Part shown: positions 10,951-20,689 of the stretch, in pieces
Position numbering within the stretch: the stretch's first letter is position 1
Layout of the letters: each line of letters starts with the position of its first letter
Assembly (NCBI GenBank): GCA_039707655.1
Contig: CM077665.1
Location: 136,171,148-136,235,147 of the forward strand
Source: Elymus sibiricus
Lineage: Eukaryota; Streptophyta; Magnoliopsida; Poales; Poaceae
Direction: 5' to 3'
DNA length: 64,000 bases
Translations under genes and position numbers: made by a program
The notes under the pieces: model-generated
Databases searched by the model: none
What the model was told of the DNA's origin: nothing
Seen by the model: the letters and a program-made list of their open reading frames with translations, nothing else

Positions 10951-13345
10951 TCACGGAGGTGAAGGACCGGTCGGGTTTGCGCCAGTGTGAGACGAAGAAG
11001 GACCGGTCGGGGTTGCAGCAGACGCAGAAGGATCGGTCGATGCTTGTCAGGAGGCATGCTACACCAAAGATCATTTGCAATGTCTCGTTAGCATGATGCA
11101 ACTCAAATGTGAATACTAGTAACTAATGACCATTCAAATGAAACTCACCGTGGGCGCTATACCAATCTAGGGCATCGGCGGAGTGGTCTGACCGTTGTTC
11201 TGGCACACGGTCTGCACATTTTGTTTTCACGAGTCAGTCATATTAGTTAGTGATGAAACGAACATTACGTTCATGATTTGGCTAATATGCAGGAGAAACT
11301 TACCACGAGGAGCTCGTATAGGGCCCGGCGAGACGCGTCGTTCCAGTTCCTCTCCTCCTCCCACATCCTAGCCATCCTCTCCTCCATTTCCCTCTCCCTC
11401 TCCGCCGCCTGCCTGTTTTCCTCTGCCAGAAGCTCTTGGGCCCTAGCGTCGATGGCGAGCTCCATTGGCCGTGGACGAGGCCTTATCTCAGGATCGGAGC
11501 TCGTCTGGCGCTTCTTGATCTCCGGGAGAGTTCTAGGACAACGTATCAGTCCATCCCCAATGGCTATCGAGCCATGGGGCCTCCCGCCACCAGATATCAT
11601 CACGAGCTCTGGATCAAAAGGACTCTGGCTCGGGTTGAAGTCCTCCCCTTTCCTCGTCTTCCCCTCATCTCTGTACCTCACGAGCTTGTTGTGGGAGGAG
11701 ATGTTGCTGAAGCTCTCTGGATGATCGAGGTCATCCTCAGAGAATGCTTGGCCTTCTTGTATGGGGCAGTATGGGCCATGGCATAGAGGTCGAACAGCGG
11801 TGGCACCTCCTTCTTGTTGTGTCGCGCCTAAAAGAGAGGAACAAAATATTAGTTAAGGGCTCAAGCTAGCATGAAGAATGAGATTGCATGAATCATGAAG
11901 CAAACCACATACCCAGTGATCCCCGAACTCAAACAGGTTGGAGCTCCCTTGATGGTGTGGCACACCTTTCATTTGGGCACGCTTATCCTTGGCCTTGTTG
12001 TGGACGGCTAGCCATTAGGGAGAGCACCACTCATCCACCAACGCCTCCCAACAGTCCATCCTATCCGCACACCATCTCGGGGGCACCTAAGTTAGACAAG
12101 AGAAATTTCAGCGCTACGCCTACGAATCAAATCAAGGAAACTAAGTACAAGGCCTTAAGAATAGGTAATTACCTTCATGTACTTCTCCTTACTCAGAAAC
12201 TTGGCGCGGCACTTCTTCTTGGCCCTCTTAATGTTAGTCAAGGCGTAGTAGTGTCGAACAGCCAGCACCCGAGTCTTGTGAAGTAAGTTCTGAAATAGGC
12301 ACTTGCACTCGGCTACGAGAACAATAGCCGCGTCCGCCTCGTGTTCCTCAAGACACCTGTAGAAGGTATGCAATCAAACAAGACAACACTGATTAGTACA
12401 ATCACTAGGTGCTGTTGATTTTTAATTCTGTAACGGAGAAATTACCCAAAACCGCTGGATCACAATGTCGGCCACCGTCTCGCACAAGACACCGTCGACC
12501 CTCTCCTCTGGCGGGGCCGGGGCAGCCACGTACAGCTCCCAGCTCAGTGCTAGCTGTCGAACCTCACCCTCACCGGGCAACGTGACCCACCCTGGGAAAT
12601 GGTGCCGGCAAAGCACACCAAGGACCTAGTTGGGCCTGCGGAGACCAGGGGCTTGTTTCCAACCCCTGCAGTATGACAAGGCTAACACATTAGATATTAA
12701 TTTGAAGAAACATGAAGGCAAAAGGTTAAAAAAGAGTTAATGCACTTACTTCTCCCCATTAGGCACAATCAACCACCTCTGATCGCGGGTCGCCGGCACG
12801 GGCGGGAGCTTTGTACCACCACGCTGGTAGACCTTCTTGCCCTCCTCAACCAGCTCACCCTCGCTATAGCTATCCTCAGAAAAGCTGTCCTCGCCACCAT
12901 CAGCATGGCCACTAGCCTCTGGAGTCACGTTGGACGAAGACTCTGGGACCGGAGTCTTCTGGGACGAAGACTCTGGGACTGGAGTCTCCTGGGACGAAGG
13001 CTCGGCGACCTGAGGCTCGTCGGCCCGAGGCTCGTGGACCGGAGTTCGAGACTGGTACAAGTCAGACGGGTCCACTTGAGACGGAGCACTCAAGTGGTCG
13101 GGAGAATCAGCTGGGGGTGGCGGCGAGGAAGGCGCAGCAGCCTTCCTACCTCTCCCGCCGCCACGTCCACCTCTAGCACCCCTCTTCGTCTTCCCCCGAC
13201 CTCTCCCGGCCGAAGAAGAAGCGCCCTCCGGTGTCTGCATACTGTGTACCAGTGCTCTCCGGAGGTGCTCGGGTGGAATAATAGCACCCCTCCCAGCATG
13301 CACCGAGGAAGGAGGCTCGGAGCGCTCTCGACCCGCGCCCACCAT
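10951..13345 (-). pseudogene. TNP1-like CACTA accessory gene, decayed copy in CACTA-1
   Basis: Exon blocks match the better preserved gene in CACTA-3: 12750-13345 (start ATG at 13345), 12446-12665, 12173-12367, 11913-12086, 11304-11827, 11149-11211 and 10951-11058 (stop at 10951-10953). The intron present between exons 5 and 6 of CACTA-3 is absent. The N-terminus is Gly/Arg-rich then Pro/Ser-rich and acidic. The middle has a conserved W-x-x-L-x-x-x-W segment followed by a basic KMKGVPHH-like block, resembling plant Ptta/En/Spm proteins (Pfam Transposase_24). The end has a Glu/Arg coiled coil. Visible damage: stops in exon 2 (12626-12628), exon 4 (12015-12017) and exon 7, a one-base frameshift near 11740, and a lost AG acceptor before exon 3 (12368-12369). 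Such proteins are thought to bind subterminal repeats. Confidence 0.7.
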
Positions 13346-14283
13346 CTGTCAACACCTGCAATGACAAAGAGTAAACAAAATTAGTACAACATAAAAAAAT
13401 TGAATACCTAATAACATTAACTAATTAATAATATATATGTACATAATAATAATTGAATACCTGACATTACTAATATTAATCTTCATCGTCTATATATGCT
13501 CCGGGATCAATAAATGCATAATCATCAGTTAATAGAGTTTGTCTAGCTACTGGACACACAAGAAATATATACATAATTCAGCAAACCATATTCATCAGTT
13601 AATAGAGTTTGTCAGTTTTATTACGTCCAAGCAACCTAGACGCTAGTAGGTAAAGATAGGGCCTAATCCCACCCGAGTATGTGTAGATTGGGTTCGTTTG
13701 CCCATGCTCTGCTCCGGATCCGACGCAAAATTTCGGCAGCACCTCCCCGCTATTCTCCTGATACACGTCTCGGCAATAAGCAGAGAGGATGTGTACCCGG
13801 AGAACAACAGGGAGGCACTGACGAAATTCTGTATCGGATCCGGAGCAGAGCATCTGGGAAAACGAACCCAATCTACACATACTCGGGCTGTCCATGGATA
13901 ACGTTGGACAATTCGAAAGAATCACGGTTATAAATATGCTAATGCATGCATATTTATAGATGTAACCCTTTCGAACGGGAGACGCATAGTGGTGATGCAT
14001 ACTGATGATTGAAGACACCTATAGCTAGCAAGTTTCATCGGCACGAAGACCGGAACAGAGGAAATGAAGGGGGAGGAGGAGATGTCATTTGTGCTCACCC
14101 ACGAATGCAGGGGCGGAGCTCGTCGAACGCACGGGGAGGTCGTCGAACACCAGACCCTCGCAGCGACGAAACAACTGCACATTTAAATCCACCTGGTCAA
14201 CATAAATATGATGTTTTTTATAACAAAATCGAAAAATATATGACCCCGTCGGCCTCTGGAAGGCCGAAGAGCACCTTTTTCGG

Positions 14284-14420
14284 GATTGGGGTGTCAGGGG
14301 TGTCGTGTCGGGGTAAGGGTGCTGTGTCGGCGTCGGGGGTGCCGTGTCGGGGTGTCGGGGTGTCGTGTCGGGGGTCGGGGTGTCGGTGGTGTCGTGTCGG
14401 GGTCGACCCTCGACTCCTTT
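14284..14420 (+). repeat. GTGTCGGGG minisatellite in CACTA-1
   Basis: Short tandem units of GTGTCGGGGTGTC and GTGTCGGGGTC. Runs of four G at close, regular spacing make the plus strand a candidate for G-quadruplex formation. It lies upstream of the TNP1-like gene on the opposite strand. A longer version is in CACTA-3 at 30502-30768. Confidence 0.8.
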
Positions 14421-14504
14421 TCCCCTCGATCCTCGACCCCTCGACCACTCGGCGACCCTCTTTTCCCTCGGCGACCCTCGACCATCGGCGACCCTCTTTT
14501 TCTA

Positions 14505-14700
14505 CTTTTCCTACTTCTTTTTTTCATCTTCTACTTCTACTTCTTTTTTTTCATCTTCTACTTCTTTCTTCTTCTTCTTCTTCTTCTTCTTCTTCTAATT
14601 ATTGTTCTTTTTTTTCATCTTCTTCGTTCTTCTTCCTCTTCTTCTTCTTCTTCCTCTTCTTCTTTTACTTCTTTTTTTAATCTTTCTTGTTTATTCTTAA
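14505..14700. repeat. TTC-rich pyrimidine tract in CACTA-1
   Basis: Almost uninterrupted TTC/TTTTC pyrimidine sequence on the plus strand, giving Ser/Phe/Leu-run translations with no gene value. It is followed by a short CTAAA/CTAAACTAAA repeat at 14712-14760. The equivalent tract in CACTA-3 is 30768-30915. Confidence 0.8.
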
Positions 14701-14799
14701 AAAAAAAAACCTAAACTAAACTAAACTAAACTAAACTAAACAAACCTAAACTAAATCTAAAAAAACAGAAGAAAAAAAAACAGAAAAACTCACCACGGG

Positions 14800-15235
14800 G
14801 AGGGGGCGCGGGTTGAGGAGGCAGGCCACGGGGAGGGGCGCGGGTTGAGGAGGCCGAGGGGAAGGGCGGCCGGCGACGGTGCGGCTCCGGCGGCGGGGTG
14901 GGGCGGCGGCCTGCGTCCGCTGGGCGGGGCGGCCGGGCGGCCGGCGACGGGGCGGGCTCCGGGGGGCGGGGCTGGCCGGCGGCGCCTCGGGCTCCGGGGG
15001 GTGGCGCGGGGCGGCGGCGGCTCGGGCACGGGGGCGGCGCGGGTGAGGTGAGGGGAGAGAGAGAGGGGGGAGAGAGAGGGGTGGGGCGCGGGGTGGGCTC
15101 CGGGGGGCGGGGCTGGCTGGCGGCGCCTCGGGCTCCGGGGGGTGGCGCGGGGCGGCGGCGGCTCGGGCACGGGGGCGGCACGGGTGAGGTGAGGGGAGAG
15201 AGAGAGGGGTGGGGCGCGGGGCGCTGACTGTTTTA
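14800..15235. repeat. GC-rich block with a 141-base tandem duplication, CACTA-1
   Basis: Very GC- and CpG-rich sequence upstream of the TNP1-like gene. A unit beginning GGGCTCCGGGGGGCGGGGCT at 14954 recurs at 15095, a period of 141 bases, with only a few differences. By position it may be the promoter region of the minus-strand gene; no TATA box is evident. Pro/Ala/Arg-rich translations here reflect composition only. Confidence 0.65.
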
Positions 15236-15244
15236 GATAGGTCA

Positions 15245-15637
15245 AATCTCTTTGCCGTCTGCTAGCAGACGGCAAAGAGCCTAGCTAGTGGGGTGGGGCC
15301 GTGGGGGGAACGGACGTTAGTTGGCCACTTTCTTTGCCGTCTGCTAGCTGACGGCATAGAAGCTTTGCTGTCAGCTAGCAGACGGCAAAGAAAGTGGCCG
15401 TTAGGTGGTTCTCGTTAGTGGGCCACCCTTCCTCTTTGCCGTCTGCTAGCTGACGGCAAAGCTTCTATGCCGTCAGCTAGCAGACGGCAAAGAGATGGCT
15501 GACGGCAAACATGATCTTTGTCGTCAGCTCTTTGTTTGCCATCAGTTTTCTGTAAGCTGATGGCAAAGACCTTCTTTGCCATCAGCCAGCTGACGGCAAA
15601 GAGCTGGCTGACGGCAAAGATCCTGATTCCAGTAGTG
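15245..15637. repeat. Right subterminal repeats of CACTA-1
   Basis: Dense GACGGCAAAG motifs in both orientations, including a large near-palindrome around 15330-15500 where a block of about 70 bases (TTTGCCGTCTGCTAGCTGAC and flanks) is followed by its inverse. Confidence 0.8.
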
Positions 15638-15828
15638 TGTTTAATTCTTTAGTTAGTCGCTCTATCTCCATCTTATCATCATCACACGACTTATCTTGAA
15701 TAGCATGAATATTATCAAGTTCATTTTGACTAACATCATTAGTTGTATCAAAGAGCAAATCATCATCTCCTAGTAAATCATCCTTATCACTATTGAAATC
15801 AAGATACTCGGGGTGTGATACCTTGGGG
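15638..15828 (-). pseudogene. S1 gag, middle part
   Basis: This piece of S1 lies between the two CACTA insertions. On the minus strand it is an open, acidic Asp/Glu-rich segment that joins the part at 19396-20636 upstream and the part at 8499-9262 downstream in the same frame, once one copy of each 3-base TSD is removed. It has no stops of its own. Confidence 0.75.
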
Positions 15829-16060
15829 CACTACTAGAAAAAGGGCTATCCCTAATATCACTATTAGTGGCGCACCAGAGATGTGGTGCGCCACTACTAT
15901 ATAGCAGTGGCGCACCATAAACAGGTGCTCCACTAATAGTGATATTACCAGTGGCGCACCAGGGGTGGGGTGCGCCACTACTATTTTTTTTGGCTAGGAC
16001 CAGCCCTGCCCAGGCTTACCAGTGGCGCACCAGGTCCAGGTGCGCCACTACTATTTTTGA
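15829..16060. repeat. Left subterminal repeats of CACTA-2
   Basis: Several copies of GTGGCGCACC and GGTGCGCCAC, frequently arranged head to head as hairpins. The right-hand array at 19105-19395 has the same motifs. They are the expected binding sites for the element's mobilising protein. Confidence 0.8.
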
Positions 16061-16131
16061 TATTGTGATTGAGTAAAGGAGATGCATTGTAAAAAAATTA
16101 TACGCCCTATATTTAGGAATGGAGGGAGTAT
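16061..16131 (-). mobile_element. Stowaway MITE relic in CACTA-2
   Basis: The sequence ends ATATTTAGGAATGGAGGGAG followed by TA, which inverted is a Stowaway-type terminus (CTCCCTCCATTCC). Only one end is visible; the other end and most of the body are missing, so this is a truncated relic older than or trapped in the CACTA element. The left limit is uncertain. Confidence 0.6.
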
Positions 16132-16211
16132 TAAAATTGCCATGTGTTTATTTTAAAGTGTTTGGATGTTTATCCTAAGGTTAATTTTTTTTTAAAAAGG
16201 TGCAAAAAATG

Positions 16212-16290
16212 GGGCCGCCGGGATTCGAACCCTGGCTGGCTGGCTAATGTATCAAGGGACCAACCACTAGGCCATGTAAGTGGTTCTGTC
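16212..16290 (-). promoter_or_regulatory. tRNA-like fragment with intact Pol III A and B boxes
   Basis: On the minus strand TGGCCTAGTGG (16264-16274) fits the A-box consensus and GGTTCGAATCC (16221-16231) fits the B box exactly. The spacing is in the range of tRNA genes. The T arm and following GGCGGCCC look like the 3' half of a tRNA, but the 5' end does not pair with it, so it would not fold as a full tRNA. It is a tRNA pseudogene or a SINE head. Transcription is possible but unproven. Confidence 0.55.
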
Positions 16291-16399
16291 CATAACCACA
16301 TGCGCACTCTTTTAACCTATTAGTACTAGTAGTAATGGCGAACTAGGAGAAGGTGCGCCATTGATATAACGGTGTTTATGGCGCACCCCTAAATGGTGC

Positions 16400-18140
16400 G
16401 CCATTGCTATCCCTCCCCTGCTTTCTCTCCTCCTCCCCGCGCCTCCCTCTCCTCCCACTCCATTTCCTCTCCTCACCGTGCGCCCCCTCCCCGCCGCAGA
16501 CCACCGCCGACGCCCCCAAATCCCCCCTCCCCGCCGCCCGCCCCCACCGCCGCAAGCCACCGCCGACGCCCCCAAGCCCCCGCCTCTCGCCCGAGCGGGC
16601 GCCCCTCCCCCGCGAGATCCGTCACCGTCTCGGCGCCCCCTCTCGGAGATCCAGGTGCTCGGTTCGTCCCCGCCGCGCCGCCCCCTACCTACACGTCTCC
16701 GGTGACCCCCTCCGCTCCGGTAAGCCTCCCGCTCCCTCCCTCCCTGTCTCTCCCTCCCTCTCTCTCTCTCTCACCGTGCGCCCCCTCCTCTGCAGTGGCG
16801 CCCCGGAGCTCGGCGCCCCGTAGCAGTCACCTCGGCAAGCTTTGTGGCGACCACAACGACCCCATCGCCGGCGTGCTTCTTCCCCGACGGTGGACCTGTA
16901 AGCCCGCGCTCCTCCTCCTCTTCTTCATTCCCCTCACCCTCTAATTCTAGGGTTCTTAGTCTAGTGCTATGAACATAACCTATCTATTAACATAATTCTA
17001 GGGTTCTTAGAGAGAAGAGAGACTACAGGGCATGTGCTATGATCATGAGCTGAACTAAAACAGCTGAAGATAGGTTCTGTAGATCTGAATATGGCTAGTT
17101 TTCACAGAATTTAAAATGAAATTACAGTTTTTGATAGTTAAGACAATGTATTTAAACAAGTTTCGAATATAATTTGCTGGTTATAACTTAACTCGTCTAT
17201 TCTTGATGTTGATTTAAATGAAACAACTTAGTTGTAAGTTAATCACCTATGAGCATACACTAATTGTTTTAGCCAAAAAAATACTGTAAAGATGACAGTA
17301 GCAGTACCAGTAACTATATAGTGAGGAGCAGAGGAAATTAGAAATGCCGAAAAACTGTTAACCCCCCAACCTGCGTTTTAATTGTTGATATTGTACTCCA
17401 GTGTGATCATTGTGTATTATGCCAGTCATATTTTCAGACTGATTCAAGTTCAAGTCCTTTTTGTTTCTCTCCTCTTTGTAATTATTAACTCTTTGCCAGT
17501 GGAAATCAGCAAGGATTTTCCAAAGCAAATATCATTAGATCAACACTAATTCAGTTGTAATTTGAACTAGTAGCAGAGTATGTATGTATGCAACTGATTA
17601 TGCTGATTGATTAACTAAACCAGAGAATTTATTCAGTACCAATCACTGAATGGTGATGTTCGATGAATTTGTATCTGTCAGACATGACAGTGAATAAATA
17701 TAAATGATTCCTAGCTCTATAACTAGGAAGATGTTTGAAATCCATCTGAAACTTGTGTGTACATAATATAGCAGCTTATGAATTCTTTGGTGATGATGTC
17801 AATTAGAATAGTGGCTTGTGTAGTGTGGCTGCACTGCTGTGGATCCTCCCTGTGAGTGTGCACATAGGCATGGATCACATACATGATCTGTTGCTATTAT
17901 CTTGGCTTTGCTATAAGCTGGACATCATCATTTTAAATGATGTTACTGCTATACTGCCCCTCTCTTCTTTCGTAATGACTGCTATACTGCCCCAGCAATA
18001 TTAACAGTAATTTTTCTCTGTTTTAGGTAATTTGCTTGTCAGCTGCATAGGAGGAGCAGGCCAGCAGATGTACTAGGAGGTGCAAGCCACAAGAACAAGC
18101 AAGAGCAAGTTCAAGAATCACAACATCATCAACACAGGTA
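16400..18140 (+). other. Splice-like leader region inside CACTA-2
   Basis: A C-rich block at 16400-16900 reads like a grass 5' UTR or first exons. Candidate splice sites are a donor GTAAGC near 16720, an acceptor CTCTGCAG at about 16796, and a donor GTAAGC after 16898. After an AT-rich stretch typical of an intron there is an acceptor CTCTGTTTTAG near 18026 and a donor CAG/GTACTG near 18138. None of the candidate exons has a convincing reading frame. The pattern suggests an untranslated leader for the ORF at 18651-18854, either an original CACTA gene or a captured host gene. Exact exon ends need transcript data. Confidence 0.4.
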
Positions 18141-18650
18141 CTGTTGCTGCTCTGTTTTTGTTGTTGCTGCTGCTCTGTTGCCAGTTCCTGCTGCTGCTCT
18201 GTTTTTGTTGCTGCTGCTGCTCTGGAAAATCCTCTCTGTTTTTCTTAGATCTCTGCTTTCTTGCTGCACGTAGGGGCCTCTGCTCATATATACTTAGCTA
18301 CATTTTACATCACATAGGATGCAGTTCAGGTTAGTAAAAGGATGCCTTATAGTCCAAGACAATTTTTTCTCAACTCTAGGCCAACTTTGCTACTATATAA
18401 TGAGAATCATCGACAAGTTGCATTTTTTCTTGTCGGTATTAGGAACTGTTCAATACTTTTGTTTAACATGCTCAAGTAACTTTGTAGCATAACAAGAGTC
18501 ATATTATCTTATGAAATGCTTCAAACTTTGCATGTATTCTTGAGAATTATATTAAGGACCTGACACTTGGAATCTGATCTATCTCTGAATCTCCAAGTGG
18601 CATTGGAGCGATTTTACAGACTGGAGATAGCAAAGTGTGTAGGTCCATAA

Positions 18651-18854
18651 GTATATGAGGAGTGTCGGAGACAGGTTCACCGTTTCAGCGGTAACAGTTA
18701 CAAAGGGTACACCACTAGGGCAGAGGCGGAAGCTAGATACGCCCGCTATCTAGCGGGAGAGAGGAGGGAGCGGAGGAGGAACCGGATGAAGACCAGTTTC
18801 ATCGCGATGATGCTCATCGTGACCGCAGCTCTCTTCTATGTGATGGTAGTTTAG
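18651..18854 (+). pseudogene. RNase H1 N-terminal-like fragment with membrane tail, in CACTA-2
   Basis: An open frame of 67 codons begins after a TAA at 18648-18650 and stops at 18852-18854. The first half has the spacing of the RNase H1 N-terminal (viroplasmin-like, PF01693) RNA/DNA-hybrid-binding fold: a C-R-R-Q-V-H-R-F turn, an S-Y-K-G-Y-T-T-R core and an A-E-A-E-A-R-Y helix. It then has an Arg-rich stretch and a hydrophobic end (SFIAMMLIVTAALFYVMVV) that looks like one membrane span. The start of the domain is missing: the bases just upstream (18620-18650) look like its continuation but are out of frame. The first Met in frame is at 18786, after the domain. The domain call is from memory of the family, not a search. 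Confidence 0.5.
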
Positions 18855-19104
18855 ATGATATCAACTTTGTAATGTGACGACAAACTCGCTACTCGGTCTC
18901 GAGACCTAAACTTGTCTAATATTTGAACTTTGTTCGTTATTTCGAATTCGGAGACTAATGTGATGAATTGTATTATGCGTTGTTTATACTTGACTGATGG
19001 TAATTTATACTGTAATGCAAACTGTATATTATGTGCTTTATTGTATTCTGTAACCCGTGCAAATAAGAGAAAAGCAAAAAAAAATTACTGGAATTAATAG
19101 TAGT

Positions 19105-19395
19105 GGCGCACCATATATATATATATTAGTGGCGCACCCATATTTTATACCAGTGGCGCACCTATAGAGTTAGGAGTGGCACACCAGTAGCCCCCCTGCT
19201 AGGTTATCAGTGGCGCACTGGGAGGGATAGTAATGGCGCACCAGGTGGTGCGCCACTGTTATGTAGATTAACAGTGGCGCACCAGGGGTGCGCCATTACT
19301 ATTTATTAGTAGTGGCGTGATAATAGTGGCGCACCTATAGTGCGCCACTAATAGGGAAAACAGGTGCGCCACTAATAGGCATTTTTCTAGTAGTG
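19105..19395. repeat. Right subterminal repeats of CACTA-2
   Basis: At least eight GTGGCGCACC-type motifs in alternating orientation between 19105 and the right terminus, including near-perfect hairpins at 19240-19310. They pair with the left array at 15829-16060. Confidence 0.8.
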
Positions 19396-20636
19396 GGGCC
19401 TTTAGCCATGAAGCAACTTCCACTCCCTTCATTTGGTGAATCAAATATGTCATAGGAGTTGGAGGTCACGAGTGCAAGTCCGGCAACACCTTCATCTTGA
19501 CTATAGTCGGATTTGGAGTGATAGCTTCTCTCGGAGTGGTTATCGGATTCGGAGTCGGAAACCTATTCACCAACGTGAGCTTGATGTCTTCTTCTTGACT
19601 AGCTCTTGGTGTACTTGTCCTTCTTCTCTGAGTCCCTACTTCTCCTTGAGGGTCTTCGTTCATAACGATCATCTCTACTCATTTTCTCTCTTCGAGGTGA
19701 TTCATCTCTTGAGCTTCGTCTTCTCGGTGACTCTTCTCTTCGTTTGTAGGGAGCCATGCACTCATTGGAGTAGTGACCAGGCTTCCCACAATTGTAGCAA
19801 TTTCGGTCACGATTTGACGAACGCTTCTCTTCATATCTTGAGTTGGATCTTCGATCTTTGCCTCTATTCTTGTAGAACTCGTTGAATTTCTTGACCATCA
19901 GGCTTATCTCTTCATTGGTGACAAGATTGTCGCTTGAAGTAGAGGGAGCATGACTTGTGGCTTTGTAAGCACCGCTAGACTTGTTGTGAAGCTCTTCTTT
20001 GTCTTTGAGTGTCATCTCATGAGCAACAACCCTTCCAATGACTTCCGTAGGCTTGAGATCTTTGTAGTTGGGCATCATTTGGATCAATGTGCACACGGTG
20101 TCATACCTCCCATCCAAGGCTCTAAGTATCTTCTTGATGATGAATTTGTTGGTCATCTCGTCGCTTCCTAAGCCGGCAATCTCATTGGTGATGAGAGCAA
20201 GCCTAGAATACATTTCCGCAACTCCTTCACCATCCTTCATCTTGAACTTGTCAAGTTGACTTTGAAGCACATCCAACTTAGATTCTCTCAAGGATTCGGT
20301 ACCTTCGTGCATATCAACCAAAGTGTCCCACATTTCCTTGGCATTCTCAAGATGGCTGATTTTGTTGAATTCTTTGGGGCATAGGCAATTGAAGAGAATG
20401 TCACATGCTTGAGCATTGAATTGCAACATCTTCAATACTTCCGCGGTCGCTTCACGTCCCGGTTCCTTTCCATCACCAAAGAATTCTACTTGCAAGCCAA
20501 CACGAATAATAGCCCAAATGGGGGGGGGGGGGTTATGACCAAGAATATGCATTTTCATCTTATGCTTCCAACTAGAAAAATTTGTACCATCAAAGTATGG
20601 ACCTCTACGGTAACAACTTCCCTCCCTAGACGTCAT
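19396..20636 (-). pseudogene. S1 gag, N-terminal part
   Basis: A minus-strand frame starts at an ATG at 20636, about 40 bases after the primer site, and runs to a stop at 19599-19601; a second stop lies at 19563-19565, with the frame open again to the CACTA-2 junction. Residues about 15-230 have the pattern of the Copia gag domain (UBN2/DUF4219): an early F-x-G-x-N-F-x-x-W-K motif, then A-K-E-M-W-D-T-L and L-x-x-F-K-M helices. A CCHC zinc knuckle (CYNCGKPGHYSNEC) follows, then a long Arg/Ser/Glu-rich tail. Gag binds the element's RNA and forms the particle. Two stops make this copy non-functional beyond the knuckle, although the first 345 residues are intact. Confidence 0.85.
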
Positions 20637-20675
20637 ACTCTCCTAGGTTGTGAAACCAATGCAATGGAGACCAAA

Positions 20676-20687
20676 GCTCTGATACCA
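20676..20687 (-). other. Primer binding site of S1
   Basis: TGGTATCAGAGC on the minus strand, three bases from the LTR end. It is complementary to the 3' end of initiator methionine tRNA and is the usual Copia/Sirevirus primer site, extended here by TTTGGTCTCC. It fixes the element's orientation. Confidence 0.92.
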
Positions 20688-20689
20688 CT

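Larger units (their letters stand above)
9263..15637 (-). mobile_element. CACTA-1 DNA transposon, non-autonomous, inserted in S1 gag
   Basis: The left end is CACTACTGGAATCAGGATCT and the right end is its inverse (AGATCCTGATTCCAGTAGTG). Both are flanked by TGT (9260-9262 and 15638-15640), the 3-base TSD expected for CACTA elements. Removing the element and one TSD restores the S1 gag frame. Both ends carry dense inverted GACGGCAAAG motifs. The interior holds a decayed TNP1-like gene on the minus strand, a GTCATTTT minisatellite, a GTGTCGGGG minisatellite, a TTC tract and a GC-rich block. No TNP2/TNPD-type transposase is present, so it needed one from elsewhere. CACTA-3 is a sister copy with the same layout. 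Confidence 0.92.
15829..19395 (+). mobile_element. CACTA-2 DNA transposon, non-autonomous, inserted in S1 gag
   Basis: Ends are CACTACTAGAAAAAGGGCTA and, inverted, TTTTTCTAGTAGTG, flanked by GGG (15826-15828 and 19396-19398). Subterminal regions are packed with AGTGGCGCACC and its inverse GGTGCGCCACT, a different motif from CACTA-1 and CACTA-3, so this is another family. No transposase is present. The interior holds a truncated Stowaway relic, a tRNA-like Pol III promoter, GC-rich sequence with splice-like sites, and a short ORF with a stop at 18852-18854. It may carry a gene of its own or a captured host gene. Confidence 0.92.

Noticed and set aside
14505..14714. Ser/Phe/Leu-run ORFs
   Set aside because: Translations of a TTC simple repeat, with no start context or conservation.
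14726..15275. Long Pro/Ala/Arg-rich ORFs on both strands
   Set aside because: They come from the GC-rich tandem block of CACTA-1, overlap in several frames and show no domain. They are compositional.
9263..15637. CRISPR-like or phage-type repeat arrays in the subterminal GACGGCAAAG region
   Set aside because: The repeats are inverted pairs with irregular spacing at the ends of a CACTA element in a plant genome.
16212..16290. Functional tRNA gene
   Set aside because: A and B boxes are present but the acceptor stem does not pair and no sensible anticodon arm forms.
16393..16944. Pro-rich ORFs at the start of CACTA-2
   Set aside because: C-rich sequence opens several frames at once; the splice-like sites fit an untranslated leader better.
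20520..20532. Long G run in S1 gag as a possible regulatory site
   Set aside because: A single homopolymer inside the start of gag. It may be slippage or sequencing error and has no supporting pattern.
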